This document shows positions 7,797 through 16,098 of a stretch of 34,286 nt of DNA, in pieces (position 1 is the stretch's first letter; each line of letters begins with the position of its first letter). A model generated the notes under the pieces. It did not search any database. It saw only the letters and a list, made by a program, of their open reading frames with translations, and was not told the DNA's origin. The position numbers and the translations under genes are program-made. Where the stretch lies: NCBI GenBank assembly GCA_022800315.1, contig JAAWQC010000026.1, positions 1-34,286 on the forward strand. The letters run 5' to 3'. Origin of the DNA: Clostridiales bacterium. Its GTDB lineage: Bacteria; Bacillota; Clostridia; Oscillospirales; Acutalibacteraceae.

Positions 7797-8570
7797 ATGA
7801 CACAAAACGATCGGCTGGATTATCTGATCGGGGCCCTGCTGGCGGAACGGGGAGGCCCTGTCCCTCTCCCGGCGGACATACCGGAAAAACAGCGGCTGCT
7901 GCGCACCCTGTTCAATATCCGGCCGCCCCTGCCTGTGAAGGAAGAGGTGCTGCGTATCCAGGACGAGTACCTGACCGAGGAAATCCGGCGCAGGGGCATA
8001 ACCGATGCGGATACGCTGACCCCTGCCGACGGCGCGCTGTACCTGTGGAGAGGGGACATCACGACCCTGCGGGCCGACGTCATCGTCAACGCGGCCAACA
8101 GCCGTCTGCTGGGCTGCTTCGTGCCGGGGCATCACTGCGTCGACAACGCCATCCATACCTTCGCCGGCATGCAGCTCCGCCTTGCCTGCGCGGAAATCAT
8201 GAGTCGGCAGGGGCGGGAGGAACCGACCGGGCAGGCCAAGCTCACCCCCGCATTCAACCTTCCCAGCCGCTGTATCGCCCACACGGTGGGGCCGATCGTT
8301 ACCAGCCAACCGACGCGGGAGGACAAAGAACGGCTGGCCTCCTGTTATCGGGCCTGTCTGTCAGCGGCGGAGGAAGCGGGCGCTTCCTCTATCGCTTTCT
8401 GCTGCCTGTCCACCGGTGAATTCTGCTTTCCCCAGAGGGAAGCGGCGGCCATCGCCGTCGAAACGGTCCGGCGCTGCCTCGCTCAAACTAACCACGAAAT
8501 CAAGGTGATATTCAATGTGTTCCAGGATACCGACGAATCCCTCTACCGTCAACTGCTCAGCAGCGGATGA
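7797..8570 (+). CDS. Zinc-containing macrodomain, protein-ADP-ribose hydrolase
   Basis: The 257-residue protein has a helical N-terminal extension (about 1-75), then a macrodomain: WRGDITTLRADVIVNAAN (84-101), the C107...H112-H113-C114 segment CFVPGHHCVDNAIH typical of the zinc-containing macrodomain class, and the phosphate-loop segment SIAFCCLSTGEFCFP (198-212). Characterised members paired with class M sirtuins in staphylococci and streptococci remove ADP-ribose from protein. It is the first gene of the operon, with AGAGGAAA before the ATG. The sirtuin gene starts inside its 3' end, a 56-bp overlap, so the two are almost certainly co-translated. It would reverse the modification made by the next gene. 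Confidence 0.9.
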   Translation: MTQNDRLDYLIGALLAERGGPVPLPADIPEKQRLLRTLFNIRPPLPVKEEVLRIQDEYLTEEIRRRGITDADTLTPADGALYLWRGDITTLRADVIVNAANSRLLGCFVPGHHCVDNAIHTFAGMQLRLACAEIMSRQGREEPTGQAKLTPAFNLPSRCIAHTVGPIVTSQPTREDKERLASCYRACLSAAEEAGASSIAFCCLSTGEFCFPQREAAAIAVETVRRCLAQTNHEIKVIFNVFQDTDESLYRQLLSSG

Positions 8571-9402
8571 CAGGGGGCCGGTCGACCGGTTCAGGCAGGC
8601 TATAGCGGACGCCGACGCCATTATCGTCGGCGCCGGCGCGGGAATGTCGGCATCGGCGGGTCTGACATATTCGGGCCGGCGGTTCGAACGGCTCTTCGGC
8701 GATTTTATTGCCCGTTATCATTTTTCCGATATGTATACCGCCGGTTTCTATCCCTACGATACCCCTGAAGAACGGTGGGCCTACTGGAGCCGTCATATAT
8801 ACGCGAATCGGTACGACTCGCCCGCCGGCAGGCCGTACCGCGACCTGTTGGAGCTGATCGGGGACATCCCCTATTTTGTCATCACCACCAATGTGGATCA
8901 TCAGTTTCAGCTGGCCGGGTTTGACAAATGCCGCCTGTTCTACACACAGGGGGACTATGGGCTGTGGCAATGCTCCGTACCCTGTCGTCCCATCACCTAC
9001 GACAACGAAGACGCGGTTCGCCGCATGGTGGCGGAACAGAAGGACCAGCGGATTCCCTCCGTCCTGCTCCCCCGCTGTCCGTTATGCAGCGCCCCCATGA
9101 CCATGAATCTGCGGGTCGACACCTCCTTCGTGGAGGACACAGGCTGGCATGCCGCCTCCGGGCGCTACGCGGAATTTCTGCGGCAGTACGAGGGAAAGCG
9201 GCTCCTTTTTATGGAGCTGGGGGTCGGCGGCAATACCCCCGGTATCATCAAATATCCCTTCTGGCGGATGGCCGCGGAAAATCCACGGTCGGTTTACGTC
9301 TGTGTGAACCGGGGAGAAGCCGTCTGCCCGCCGGAAATAGCTTCGCGGTCGCTTTGCCTGAATGAGGACATCGGCCGGGTGCTGAAAAAACTCCTCGTTT
9401 AA
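8515..9402 (+). CDS. Class M sirtuin (SirTM), probable protein ADP-ribosyltransferase
   Basis: The 295-residue Sir2-fold protein has the NAD-binding loop VGAGAGMSASAGLTYSG (38-54), FVITTNVDHQF (121-131), two zinc half-sites (C153 and C157; C188 and C191) and MELGVGGNTPGIIKYPF (233-249). The position of the catalytic histidine in deacetylase sirtuins appears here as Q145 in FYTQGDYG. That is the substitution reported for SirTM enzymes, which ADP-ribosylate a lipoylated GcvH-like protein rather than deacetylate. The only usable start is the ATG at 8515, which has AAGGTGA seven bases upstream and lies within the macrodomain gene. No GcvH-L or lipoate ligase gene is nearby, so its target must be encoded elsewhere or be different. 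Confidence 0.9.
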   Translation: MCSRIPTNPSTVNCSAADDRGPVDRFRQAIADADAIIVGAGAGMSASAGLTYSGRRFERLFGDFIARYHFSDMYTAGFYPYDTPEERWAYWSRHIYANRYDSPAGRPYRDLLELIGDIPYFVITTNVDHQFQLAGFDKCRLFYTQGDYGLWQCSVPCRPITYDNEDAVRRMVAEQKDQRIPSVLLPRCPLCSAPMTMNLRVDTSFVEDTGWHAASGRYAEFLRQYEGKRLLFMELGVGGNTPGIIKYPFWRMAAENPRSVYVCVNRGEAVCPPEIASRSLCLNEDIGRVLKKLLV

Positions 9403-9447
9403 ATATCCGGCGCAGCGGGATACTAAAGGATAAAAAGGAGGAATTCC

Positions 9448-9723
9448 ATGTCCCCATCGTATCGGTTCCGCGCCTTCATCGAAAAGGTCGAGGGAATAGA
9501 CGGCGCGTATGTCCGTATCCCCTTCGATGTCAAAGAGGTCTTTGGAAAGGGGCGGGTTCCCGTGCGGGCCACCTTCGACGGCGAGCCGTATGAGGGCAGC
9601 ATCGTCCGCTACGGTTCGCCCTTCCACATCCTCGGCCTTCGCAAGGACATCCGCGAAAAAATCGGCAAACAACCCGGCGATACGGTCGAGGTCACCGTGG
9701 AAGAGCGTGTATCGAAATCATAA
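9448..9723 (+). CDS. DUF1905 domain protein
   Basis: The 91-residue protein matches the DUF1905 pattern: [20 protein letters not shown] (7-26), then [26 protein letters not shown], and [23 protein letters not shown] near the end. The fold is a small beta-barrel often found alone or fused to YdeI-type domains; its function is unknown. The start has AAAAAGGAGG with ideal spacing. It follows the sirtuin gene by 45 bases with no terminator between, so it is probably the third gene of the macrodomain-sirtuin operon. Whether it takes part in ADP-ribosylation is unknown. No transmembrane segment or signal peptide is present. Confidence 0.82.
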   Translation: MSPSYRFRAFIEKVEGIDGAYVRIPFDVKEVFGKGRVPVRATFDGEPYEGSIVRYGSPFHILGLRKDIREKIGKQPGDTVEVTVEERVSKS

Positions 9724-9792
9724 TCGTTTGACGCCCCGCATATATAAAACGGGGGAGGAAAAAAGCTGACCCACAATTTTTCGATACAAGAA

Positions 9793-9822
9793 TTGACAGA
9801 TTCCCCCTCCATCCCGTATAAT
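9793..9822 (+). promoter_or_regulatory. Strong sigma-A promoter
   Basis: A consensus TTGACA (9793-9798) and consensus TATAAT (9817-9822) are separated by 18 nt, 41 bases upstream of the DUF4234 gene. This is the best vegetative promoter match I saw in the window. Confidence 0.8.
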
Positions 9823-9863
9823 TAGCGCAAAGTTAGTTGTGGTAATTTAAAGGAGGAACTGTT

Positions 9864-10211
9864 ATGAAGCAAAGAAGTATCCCGGTATCCATCATCCTGT
9901 CCATCGTCACCTGCGGAATCTACGGCCTGTACTGGTTCGTCTGCATCACCAATGAAATGAATGCCCTGTCCAATCAGAACGGTGCGCCCTCCGGCGGCCT
10001 CTCCCTGGTGCTGTCCATCATCACCTGCAACATCTACGGCATCTACTGGGCCTACAAAATGGGTGAAAAGGTGGACGCCGCCAAGCAGCAGCGGGGGATT
10101 CCCTCCAGCAACAGCGGCATCCTCTATCTGATTCTTCAGCTCTTCGGCCTGGCGGTCATCGGTATGGCCCTGATGCAGAACGAAGCCAACAATATGATCG
10201 CCATGGGCTGA
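9864..10211 (+). CDS. DUF4234 small membrane protein
   Basis: The 115-residue protein has three hydrophobic segments (about 7-28, 45-64 and 86-105). Its first two segments repeat the same pattern: SIILSIVTCGIYGLYWFVCI and LSLVLSIITCNIYGIYWAYK, the (I/V)TCxIYGxYW hallmark of DUF4234. The function of the family is unknown. The start has AAAGGAGGA with good spacing. It is followed nine bases later by the DUF2752 gene, a pairing that is common in clostridia. It is probably an integral cytoplasmic membrane protein, and the strong promoter suggests substantial expression. Confidence 0.85.
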   Translation: MKQRSIPVSIILSIVTCGIYGLYWFVCITNEMNALSNQNGAPSGGLSLVLSIITCNIYGIYWAYKMGEKVDAAKQQRGIPSSNSGILYLILQLFGLAVIGMALMQNEANNMIAMG

Positions 10212-10220
10212 TCCTTACGG

Positions 10221-10616
10221 ATGAAAGCGCGTGTCGTCAAACTGTTAAAAGGGGGCGCCCTGATCTGCCTGGCCGGATCAGGGTACGCCCTTTTTTGCAT
10301 CCTGACAGGCTGGGGGCTTCCCTGCCTGTTCCATCAGTTCACCGGCCTGTACTGCCCCGGCTGTGGTGTCTCACGGATGTGCCTGTCCCTGCTGCGTCTG
10401 GATTTCGCCGCCGCTTTTCACAACAATGGGGCGGTTCTGGTTTTGGCGCCGCTCATTGCCGTGGTGGTCGTCTCGGTGCTGACCCGGTATATTTGTACCG
10501 GCGACGCACGTCCGAAACGGTGGGAATCGGCGGTGCTGTATGCGGCGATTGCCCTTCTCCTCCTGTTCGGTCTGCTTCGGAATCTGCCCGCCTGTTCCTT
10601 CCTGGCCCCTCTATAA
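10221..10616 (+). CDS. DUF2752 membrane protein
   Basis: The 131-residue protein has hydrophobic segments at about 10-30, 73-93 and 105-123, and the diagnostic motif TGLYCPGCGVSRM (41-53) followed by LLRLDFAAAFHNN. In DUF2752 proteins the CPxCGxTR-type cysteine motif is conserved, but its role is unknown. It lies nine bases after the DUF4234 gene and is probably co-transcribed. The ribosome binding site is weak (about ATCCTTACGG), which suggests translational coupling to the gene before it. Confidence 0.82.
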   Translation: MKARVVKLLKGGALICLAGSGYALFCILTGWGLPCLFHQFTGLYCPGCGVSRMCLSLLRLDFAAAFHNNGAVLVLAPLIAVVVVSVLTRYICTGDARPKRWESAVLYAAIALLLLFGLLRNLPACSFLAPL

Positions 10617-10692
10617 TCGTACAATTTAATCATAATATACTATTTGTATTAATATTTAACCGTATACGATACGTTGTCCGGTCATTTTCCCC

Positions 10693-10720
10693 TTGATTTT
10701 TATTGGGGGACGGTTATAAT
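10693..10720 (+). promoter_or_regulatory. Promoter of the T-box/aspS-gatCAB operon
   Basis: TTGATT (10693-10698), a 16-nt spacer and consensus TATAAT (10715-10720) place the transcription start near 10727, just before the T-box stem I. Confidence 0.7.
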
Positions 10721-10740
10721 AAAGAAAACAACACAGACGT

Positions 10741-11030
10741 TGATTGGACGAGTACGCTGAAATGGTAGTCACAGAGAGCCGGGACACGGTGGAAGCCCGG
10801 TACGGATTTTCAGCGGAAAAACTTCCAGGAGTCGCTGACCCAACCGAAACGCATCTCGTTTCCCAGTAGGCTCAGCCGTGGACGGCACGTTACAGCCGGT
10901 AGGCATCGGGATTCCATCTCCCTGTGCTGAAAGTGAACCGCAACGGGGCGGTTACATTGGGTGGTACCGCGGAAAGCAAGGCTTTTCGTCCCTTTTTCAT
11001 AGGGGGACGAAGGGCCTTTTTTATTTTTCT
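10741..11030 (+). promoter_or_regulatory. T-box riboswitch, apparent specifier AAC (tRNA-Asn), with terminator
   Basis: All T-box parts can be read. The stem I AGTA motif is at 10751-10754. A helix pairs 10755-10762 with 10808-10815 and is followed by GAAA and then AAC at 10820-10822 as specifier, the same register as the GAAA-GGC of glyQS leaders. The T-box sequence TGGGTGGTACCGCGG lies at 10958-10972. The terminator stem pairs about 10978-10992 with about 11003-11019 and is followed by a T-rich run. Uncharged tRNA-Asn would bind both the specifier and the TGGT bulge and stabilise the antiterminator. This fits the downstream genes exactly, because they make Asn-tRNA(Asn) by transamidation. 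The specifier register is my reading and should be checked with a covariance model. Confidence 0.92.
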
Positions 11031-11050
11031 TTGATGAAAGGGTGAAGCAA

Positions 11051-13135
11051 ATGAAACGGACGGCTTATTGCGGAGGGTTCCGCGAAAACCATGTGGGCAG
11101 GGAGGTCTGTGCGGCCGGTTGGGTACAGCGGCGGCGGGATATGGGCGGCGTGATTTTCATCGATCTGCGCGACCGGGAGGGAATCTTACAGGTGGTATGC
11201 AGCTTGAACCGCCTGTCCCCCGCGGATTTTCATACGGCGGAAACGCTGCGCAATGAGTCGGTCATTGCTGTCCGTGGACGTATCGCCATCCGGGATGCGG
11301 AAACCTACAACCCCCGCCTGCCCACCGGAACGGTGGAGCTGCGCGCACAGTCGCTCACCCTGCTGAACGGGGCGGATACGCCCCCCTTCCCGCCGGAAGA
11401 GGCGGGGACGGTGCGGGAGGAGCTGCGCCTGCGCTACCGTTATCTCGACCTGCGGCGAGAGGAAATGCAGCGTCGCCTCCGTCTTCGCCATGAAACGACG
11501 GGGATGGTCCGCCGTCTGCTGGAAGAAGAGGGCTTCTGGGAGATCGAGACCCCCACTCTGACCCAGAGCACCCCCGAGGGGGCACGGGATTATCTGGTGC
11601 CCAGCCGGGTTGCCCCCGGCGCCTTTTATGCCCTCCCTCAATCGCCCCAACTGTTCAAGCAGCTGCTGATGGTGGGCGGTGTCGACAAATACTATCAAAT
11701 CGCCCGCTGCTATCGGGACGAGGATCTGCGCGCAGACCGCCAGCCCGAATTCACCCAGGTGGATATGGAGCTGTCCTTCGTGGAGCAGGAGGAAATACTG
11801 ACATTCCTGGAGTCCCTCTTCCGCCGTCTGCTCCAACAGGTGAAGGGCATTCGCCTTCCCGATCCGGTCCCGCGTCTTACCTGGCGGGAAGCAATGGACA
11901 CATACGGCAGCGATAAACCCGATCTGCGGTTCGGTCTGCCGCTGGTGGACGTCACCTCCATCGCGGGCCGGTGCGGGTTTTCGGTATTCCGCGGGGCGGT
12001 GGAATCAGGCGGCGTGGTCCGCGCCATCAATGTGAAGGGCGGCGCGTCCTTCACCCGCTCGGACATCGAAGAGCTGACTGAAAAGGCCCTGTCCCTCGGC
12101 GCCAAAGGAATGGCCTGGATCATGATCCGGCCCGACGGCGAACTCTACTCGGTCCTGACCAAATATTTCACACAGGAGGACATGTCCGCGCTGCTTGATA
12201 CGGTGGACGGCAGGCCGGGGGATTTTCTTCTGTTCTGCGCGGATGCCCTTCCCGTCGTCCGCCGTGTGCTGGGAGGCCTGCGCCTCCACCTGGGTGACCG
12301 GCTGGGCCTGCGAAAAAAGGACGACTGGGCCTTCCTGTTCGTCACCGATTTCCCCGCCTTCGAATATGCGGAGGAGGAACATCGATGGGTGGCCGCCCAT
12401 CATCCCTTTACCATGCCGTATCCCGATGATATCCCCTATCTGTCATCCGACCCCGCGCGGGTGCGCTCTCAGGCATTCGACGCGGTGCTTAACGGTGTGG
12501 AGCTGGGCAGCGGCAGCATGCGTATCCACCGCCGGGATATCCAGCAGGCCCTGTTCGGCGCCCTGGGATTTTCCCCGAAGGAAATCGAAAAGCGCTTCGG
12601 CTTTTTTGTGGAGGCATTCCGCTACGGCGTGCCGCCTCACGGCGGTTTTGCCTTCGGCCTGGACCGGCTGGTGATGCTGCTGGCAGGAGCCGACTCCCTG
12701 CGAGAGGTCATCGCCTTCCCCAAGCTGCGGGACGGCTCCTGCCCGCTCACCGGGGCTCCCGGCACGGTGGAGGAGGCACAGCTCTCCCCTCTCGGCCTGA
12801 CGCTGGCCGGCGGAGATGCCGCCGCGTCCTCCGTCCCTGCCGGAGCGACCATTCCCCACGATATCGATGTGGACCGGATCGCGCAATTGTCCATGCTCAC
12901 CCTCACCGACGAGGAAAAGGATACGGCCCGCCGGGAATTATCGGAAATGCTCGCCTTTGCCGATCAGATTGCCCGTCTGGATACCGAGGGCATACCCCCC
13001 ACTGCTCACGTCCTGCCGGTGAGCAATGTCCTGAGGGAAGACGTCCCGCAAAAAAGCTACCCGAGGGACAACCTGTTGGACGCAGCCCCCGCCGTTCAGG
13101 ACGGCTGCTTTGCCGTCCCGCGCACAGTGGAATAA
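11051..13135 (+). CDS. aspS-gatC: Aspartyl-tRNA synthetase fused to GatC
   Basis: One uninterrupted 694-residue chain contains a full AspRS and then GatC. The AspRS part (about 1-586) has the OB-fold segment GWVQRRRDMGGVIFIDLRDREG (from 23), class II motif 2 YQIARCYRDEDLRADRQPEF (215-234), a bacterial insertion domain and motif 3 FAFGLDRLVMLL (533-544). The GatC part (about 602-694) has DRIAQLSMLTLTDEEK, FADQIARLDTEGI and LREDVP. The start is the ATG at 11051, with AAAGGG eight bases upstream; an in-frame GTG nine bases earlier is less likely. Fusion to an amidotransferase subunit implies a non-discriminating AspRS. Residue 31, a known specificity position, is Met, whereas it is His in some non-discriminating enzymes and Leu in E. 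coli, so it does not decide the matter. Confidence 0.93.
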   Translation: MKRTAYCGGFRENHVGREVCAAGWVQRRRDMGGVIFIDLRDREGILQVVCSLNRLSPADFHTAETLRNESVIAVRGRIAIRDAETYNPRLPTGTVELRAQSLTLLNGADTPPFPPEEAGTVREELRLRYRYLDLRREEMQRRLRLRHETTGMVRRLLEEEGFWEIETPTLTQSTPEGARDYLVPSRVAPGAFYALPQSPQLFKQLLMVGGVDKYYQIARCYRDEDLRADRQPEFTQVDMELSFVEQEEILTFLESLFRRLLQQVKGIRLPDPVPRLTWREAMDTYGSDKPDLRFGLPLVDVTSIAGRCGFSVFRGAVESGGVVRAINVKGGASFTRSDIEELTEKALSLGAKGMAWIMIRPDGELYSVLTKYFTQEDMSALLDTVDGRPGDFLLFCADALPVVRRVLGGLRLHLGDRLGLRKKDDWAFLFVTDFPAFEYAEEEHRWVAAHHPFTMPYPDDIPYLSSDPARVRSQAFDAVLNGVELGSGSMRIHRRDIQQALFGALGFSPKEIEKRFGFFVEAFRYGVPPHGGFAFGLDRLVMLLAGADSLREVIAFPKLRDGSCPLTGAPGTVEEAQLSPLGLTLAGGDAAASSVPAGATIPHDIDVDRIAQLSMLTLTDEEKDTARRELSEMLAFADQIARLDTEGIPPTAHVLPVSNVLREDVPQKSYPRDNLLDAAPAVQDGCFAVPRTVE

Positions 13136-13149
13136 GAAAGGAGGGATCG

Positions 13150-14598
13150 ATGATGTGCATCACGGAAATGACCGTATCCGCTCTCAAGATGGCGCTGGAA
13201 CAGCGGGAGCTGTCCGCCCGGGAGACGGCAGCCGCCTACCTGGCCCGCATCCGCAAGCAGGAACCGGCGATCGGCGCTTACCTGTCGGTCACCGGGGACG
13301 CCGCACTGAAACAGGCGGATCAGACCGACCGCCGTCGGAAGGATGGGGCGTATCTGCCTCCTCTCGCCGGTGTACCTTTTGGATTAAAAGATAATATTTG
13401 TACAAAAGGTATACGAACCACCTGTGCCTCCCGCCTTCTGGAGGCGTATGTCCCCCCTTACAGCGCCGACACGGCGGAAAAGCTGGAACGGGAGGGTGCC
13501 GTCCTGCTGGGAAAGCTCAATATGGATGAGTTCGCCATGGGCTCCACCACCGAAAACTCCTCTTTTCACCCCACCCGTAACCCCCTCGACACCGGCCGGG
13601 TACCCGGCGGTTCCTCCGGCGGCAGCGCGGCGGCGGTGGCGGCCCGCGAGGCGGCTTTTACCCTCGGCTCGGATACCGGCGGCTCCATTCGCCAGCCCGC
13701 CGCCTTCTGCGGTGTGGTGGGGATGAAACCCACCTACGGCACCGTCTCCCGCTACGGACTGGTGGCCTTCGCCTCCTCGCTGGATCAGATCGGGCCCCTC
13801 ACCCGGGATATTGCCGATTCCGCTCTGGTCATGAACGCTATTGCCGGCAAAGACCAGCGGGACGCAACCTCTCTGGAACGGCGGATTCCCGATTACGCCG
13901 CCCGGCTGGAGGAGGGTGTGAGGGGCACCCGTATCGCCCTGCCGCGGGAGTATTTCGGCAAGGGGCTGGACCCCCGGGTCCGGCAGGCGGTGGAAGCCGC
14001 CGCCCGCCGGCTGGAGCAGCAGGGTGCTCATCTGATCGAAGCCTCCATGCCCAGCCTGGAAAGCGCCCTGCCCGCTTACTACATCCTGTCCAGTGCGGAA
14101 GCTTCCTCCAATCTGGCCCGGTTCGACGGGGTCAAATATGGCTTTCGCGCCGACGGCGGGGATAACCTGGCCGATCTGTACAAAAGGACCCGGAGCGAGG
14201 GCTTCGGGCGGGAGGTCAAACGCCGTATCCTGCTGGGGTCCTTCGTGCTCAGCGCCGGTTATTATGACGCCTATTACAAAAAGGCCCTGCAGGTGCGCAC
14301 CCTGGTGGCGCGTGATTTCGAGCGTCTTTTCGAAGGCTGCGACGCCATCCTGTCCCCGGTGACTCCCACCACCGCTTATCCGCTGGGTTCTCAAACCGCC
14401 GACCCTCTGGCCATGTATCTGGGTGATCTGTATACCGTGCCGGCCAATATTGCCGGCCTGCCCGCCCTTTCTCTGCCCTGCGGAAAAGACACGGTCGGGA
14501 TGCCGGTAGGCGTGCAGCTCATCGGCCCGGCATTTTCCGAACCGGAGCTGTACCGCATCGGCCGCGCGCTGGAAAAGGAGGAAACCGCCGTATGCTGA
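13150..14598 (+). CDS. gatA: Asp/Glu-tRNA amidotransferase subunit A (amidase)
   Basis: The 482-residue amidase-signature enzyme releases ammonia from glutamine or asparagine for amidation of misacylated Asp-tRNA(Asn) and Glu-tRNA(Gln). The Ser-cisSer-Lys triad is visible: K80 in FGLKDNI, S155 in PGGSSGGSAAAVAA, and S179 in GSDTGGSIRQPAAFCG. The C-terminal VTPTTAYPLGSQ and LPALSLPCG are typical of GatA, and the length is normal (about 480-490). The start is the ATG at 13150, with GAAAGGAGGG upstream and a 14-base gap after the AspRS-GatC gene. The stop overlaps the gatB start by seven bases, so A and B are translationally coupled. Confidence 0.95.
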   Translation: MMCITEMTVSALKMALEQRELSARETAAAYLARIRKQEPAIGAYLSVTGDAALKQADQTDRRRKDGAYLPPLAGVPFGLKDNICTKGIRTTCASRLLEAYVPPYSADTAEKLEREGAVLLGKLNMDEFAMGSTTENSSFHPTRNPLDTGRVPGGSSGGSAAAVAAREAAFTLGSDTGGSIRQPAAFCGVVGMKPTYGTVSRYGLVAFASSLDQIGPLTRDIADSALVMNAIAGKDQRDATSLERRIPDYAARLEEGVRGTRIALPREYFGKGLDPRVRQAVEAAARRLEQQGAHLIEASMPSLESALPAYYILSSAEASSNLARFDGVKYGFRADGGDNLADLYKRTRSEGFGREVKRRILLGSFVLSAGYYDAYYKKALQVRTLVARDFERLFEGCDAILSPVTPTTAYPLGSQTADPLAMYLGDLYTVPANIAGLPALSLPCGKDTVGMPVGVQLIGPAFSEPELYRIGRALEKEETAVC

Positions 14599-16022
14599 AA
14601 GATTACGAAATGGTCATCGGGCTGGAGGTCCACTGTGAACTGAAGACGAAAACTAAAATATTTTGCGGCTGCTCCACCGCTTTCGGCGCGCCGCCCAATA
14701 CCCAGTGCTGCCCCGTGTGCATGGGCCTGCCCGGCTCCCTGCCCGTACTCAACCGGCAGGTGGTGGATTACGCGGTGACGGCGGGATTGGCCACCGGCTG
14801 CGAGATCGCCCGGTTTTCCAAGCAGGACCGGAAAAACTACTTCTATCCCGACCTGCCCAAAGCGTACCAGATTTCCCAATACGATCTGCCTCTGTGCCGA
14901 AATGGGCACCTGGACATCGAAACGGACACCGGAACCAAACGGATCGGCATCACCCGCATACACATCGAGGAGGACGCCGGTAAGCTGATCCATGATCAGG
15001 GCGGTCTTACCCTGTGCGATTATAACCGCTGCGGTGTTCCCCTGATCGAGATCGTTTCCGAACCCGATATGCGCAGCGCGGAGGAGGCGAAAGCCTACGT
15101 ACAGAAGCTGCGGGCGGTTCTGCTGTACGCCGGGGTTTCCGACTGCCGCATGCAGGAGGGATCGCTGCGCTGCGACGTCAACCTGTCGGTGCGAAAGAAA
15201 GGGGAAGGCGTCCTCGGCACCCGTACCGAGATGAAAAACCTCAATTCCTTCCAGTTCATCGTCAAAGCCATCGAACAGGAATTCCGCCGGCAGGTGGAAG
15301 TGTTGGAAAACGGCGAAAAGGTCATACAGGAGACGCGGCGTTTCGACCAGGCCAGCGGCAAAACCGTCGCCATGCGTTCGAAGGAAAACGCCGACGATTA
15401 CCGGTATTTCCCCGATCCCGACCTGCCGCCCCTCGTACTGGATGAGTCGGACATTGAACGGCTGCGCGCTGCCATCCCGCCCCTGCCGGACCAGCGCAAG
15501 GGCGCGTATATCCGGCGGTACGGCCTCACCGCTCAGGAGGCGGAGCTCCTCACCGCCGACCGCGAGATCGCCGATTATTTTGAATCGGCCGCCGCCCTGT
15601 CCTCCCATCCCCGGCAGGTGGTCAACCTGCTGCTCACCGAGGTATTCCGTCTCCTGGCTCCCGACACCGCGGATATCCCCCTTTCCCCCGCGCGGCTGGC
15701 CCGGCTGGCCGACCTGCTGGGGGAGGAACGCATCCACGCCGGCACCGCCAAAAAGCTGATCGCCCGGCTCTGGTCTCGGGATGACGATCCCGACCGGCTG
15801 ATCGAGGAGCAGAAGCTGTGGCAGATCAGCGACGAAGCCCTCCTTCTCCCCGCCGCCCGCCGGGTGCTGGAAATGAAGCCGGGCGCGGCAGCTGATTACC
15901 GCCGCGGAAAAACGCAGGCGCTGCAGCAGCTCGTCGGCCTGACCATCCGCGAAACCGGCGGACAGGGCAATCCCCGCGTCATAAGAGCTCTCCTCCAGCG
16001 GCTGCTGGAGGAGGACGTCTGA
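14592..16022 (+). CDS. gatB: Asp/Glu-tRNA amidotransferase subunit B (kinase/tRNA-binding)
   Basis: The 476-residue protein activates the side-chain carboxylate of Asp- or Glu-tRNA and transfers ammonia delivered from GatA. Signatures include GLEVHCELKTKTKIFCGC (10-27), the zinc cysteines C25, C27, C40 and C43 (CCPVCMGLPGSLPVLN), RKNYFYPDLPKAYQISQYD, IHIEEDAGKL and DYRYFPDPDLPPL. The C-terminal YqeY-like tail domain (about 360-476) includes NPRVIRALLQRLLEED. The length is normal. It is the last gene of the T-box operon; no classical T-tracted hairpin follows before the next promoter, so some read-through into the tRNA is possible. Confidence 0.95.
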   Translation: MLKDYEMVIGLEVHCELKTKTKIFCGCSTAFGAPPNTQCCPVCMGLPGSLPVLNRQVVDYAVTAGLATGCEIARFSKQDRKNYFYPDLPKAYQISQYDLPLCRNGHLDIETDTGTKRIGITRIHIEEDAGKLIHDQGGLTLCDYNRCGVPLIEIVSEPDMRSAEEAKAYVQKLRAVLLYAGVSDCRMQEGSLRCDVNLSVRKKGEGVLGTRTEMKNLNSFQFIVKAIEQEFRRQVEVLENGEKVIQETRRFDQASGKTVAMRSKENADDYRYFPDPDLPPLVLDESDIERLRAAIPPLPDQRKGAYIRRYGLTAQEAELLTADREIADYFESAAALSSHPRQVVNLLLTEVFRLLAPDTADIPLSPARLARLADLLGEERIHAGTAKKLIARLWSRDDDPDRLIEEQKLWQISDEALLLPAARRVLEMKPGAAADYRRGKTQALQQLVGLTIRETGGQGNPRVIRALLQRLLEEDV

Positions 16023-16030
16023 ATTCCCTG

Positions 16031-16059
16031 TTGCTTTTTCATCCGGAATACGCTATACT
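16031..16059 (+). promoter_or_regulatory. Promoter of tRNA-Leu
   Basis: TTGCTT (16031-16036), a 17-nt spacer and TATACT (16054-16059) lie about 40 bases upstream of the tRNA 5' end. Confidence 0.6.
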
Positions 16060-16098
16060 GGTTGCGGTCATTTCCCTGTGAATGCAGGAAATTCCCGC

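Noticed and set aside
14391..15737. 448-residue minus-strand open frame
   Set aside because: It is antisense to gatB and the end of gatA; both genes are intact and overlapping.
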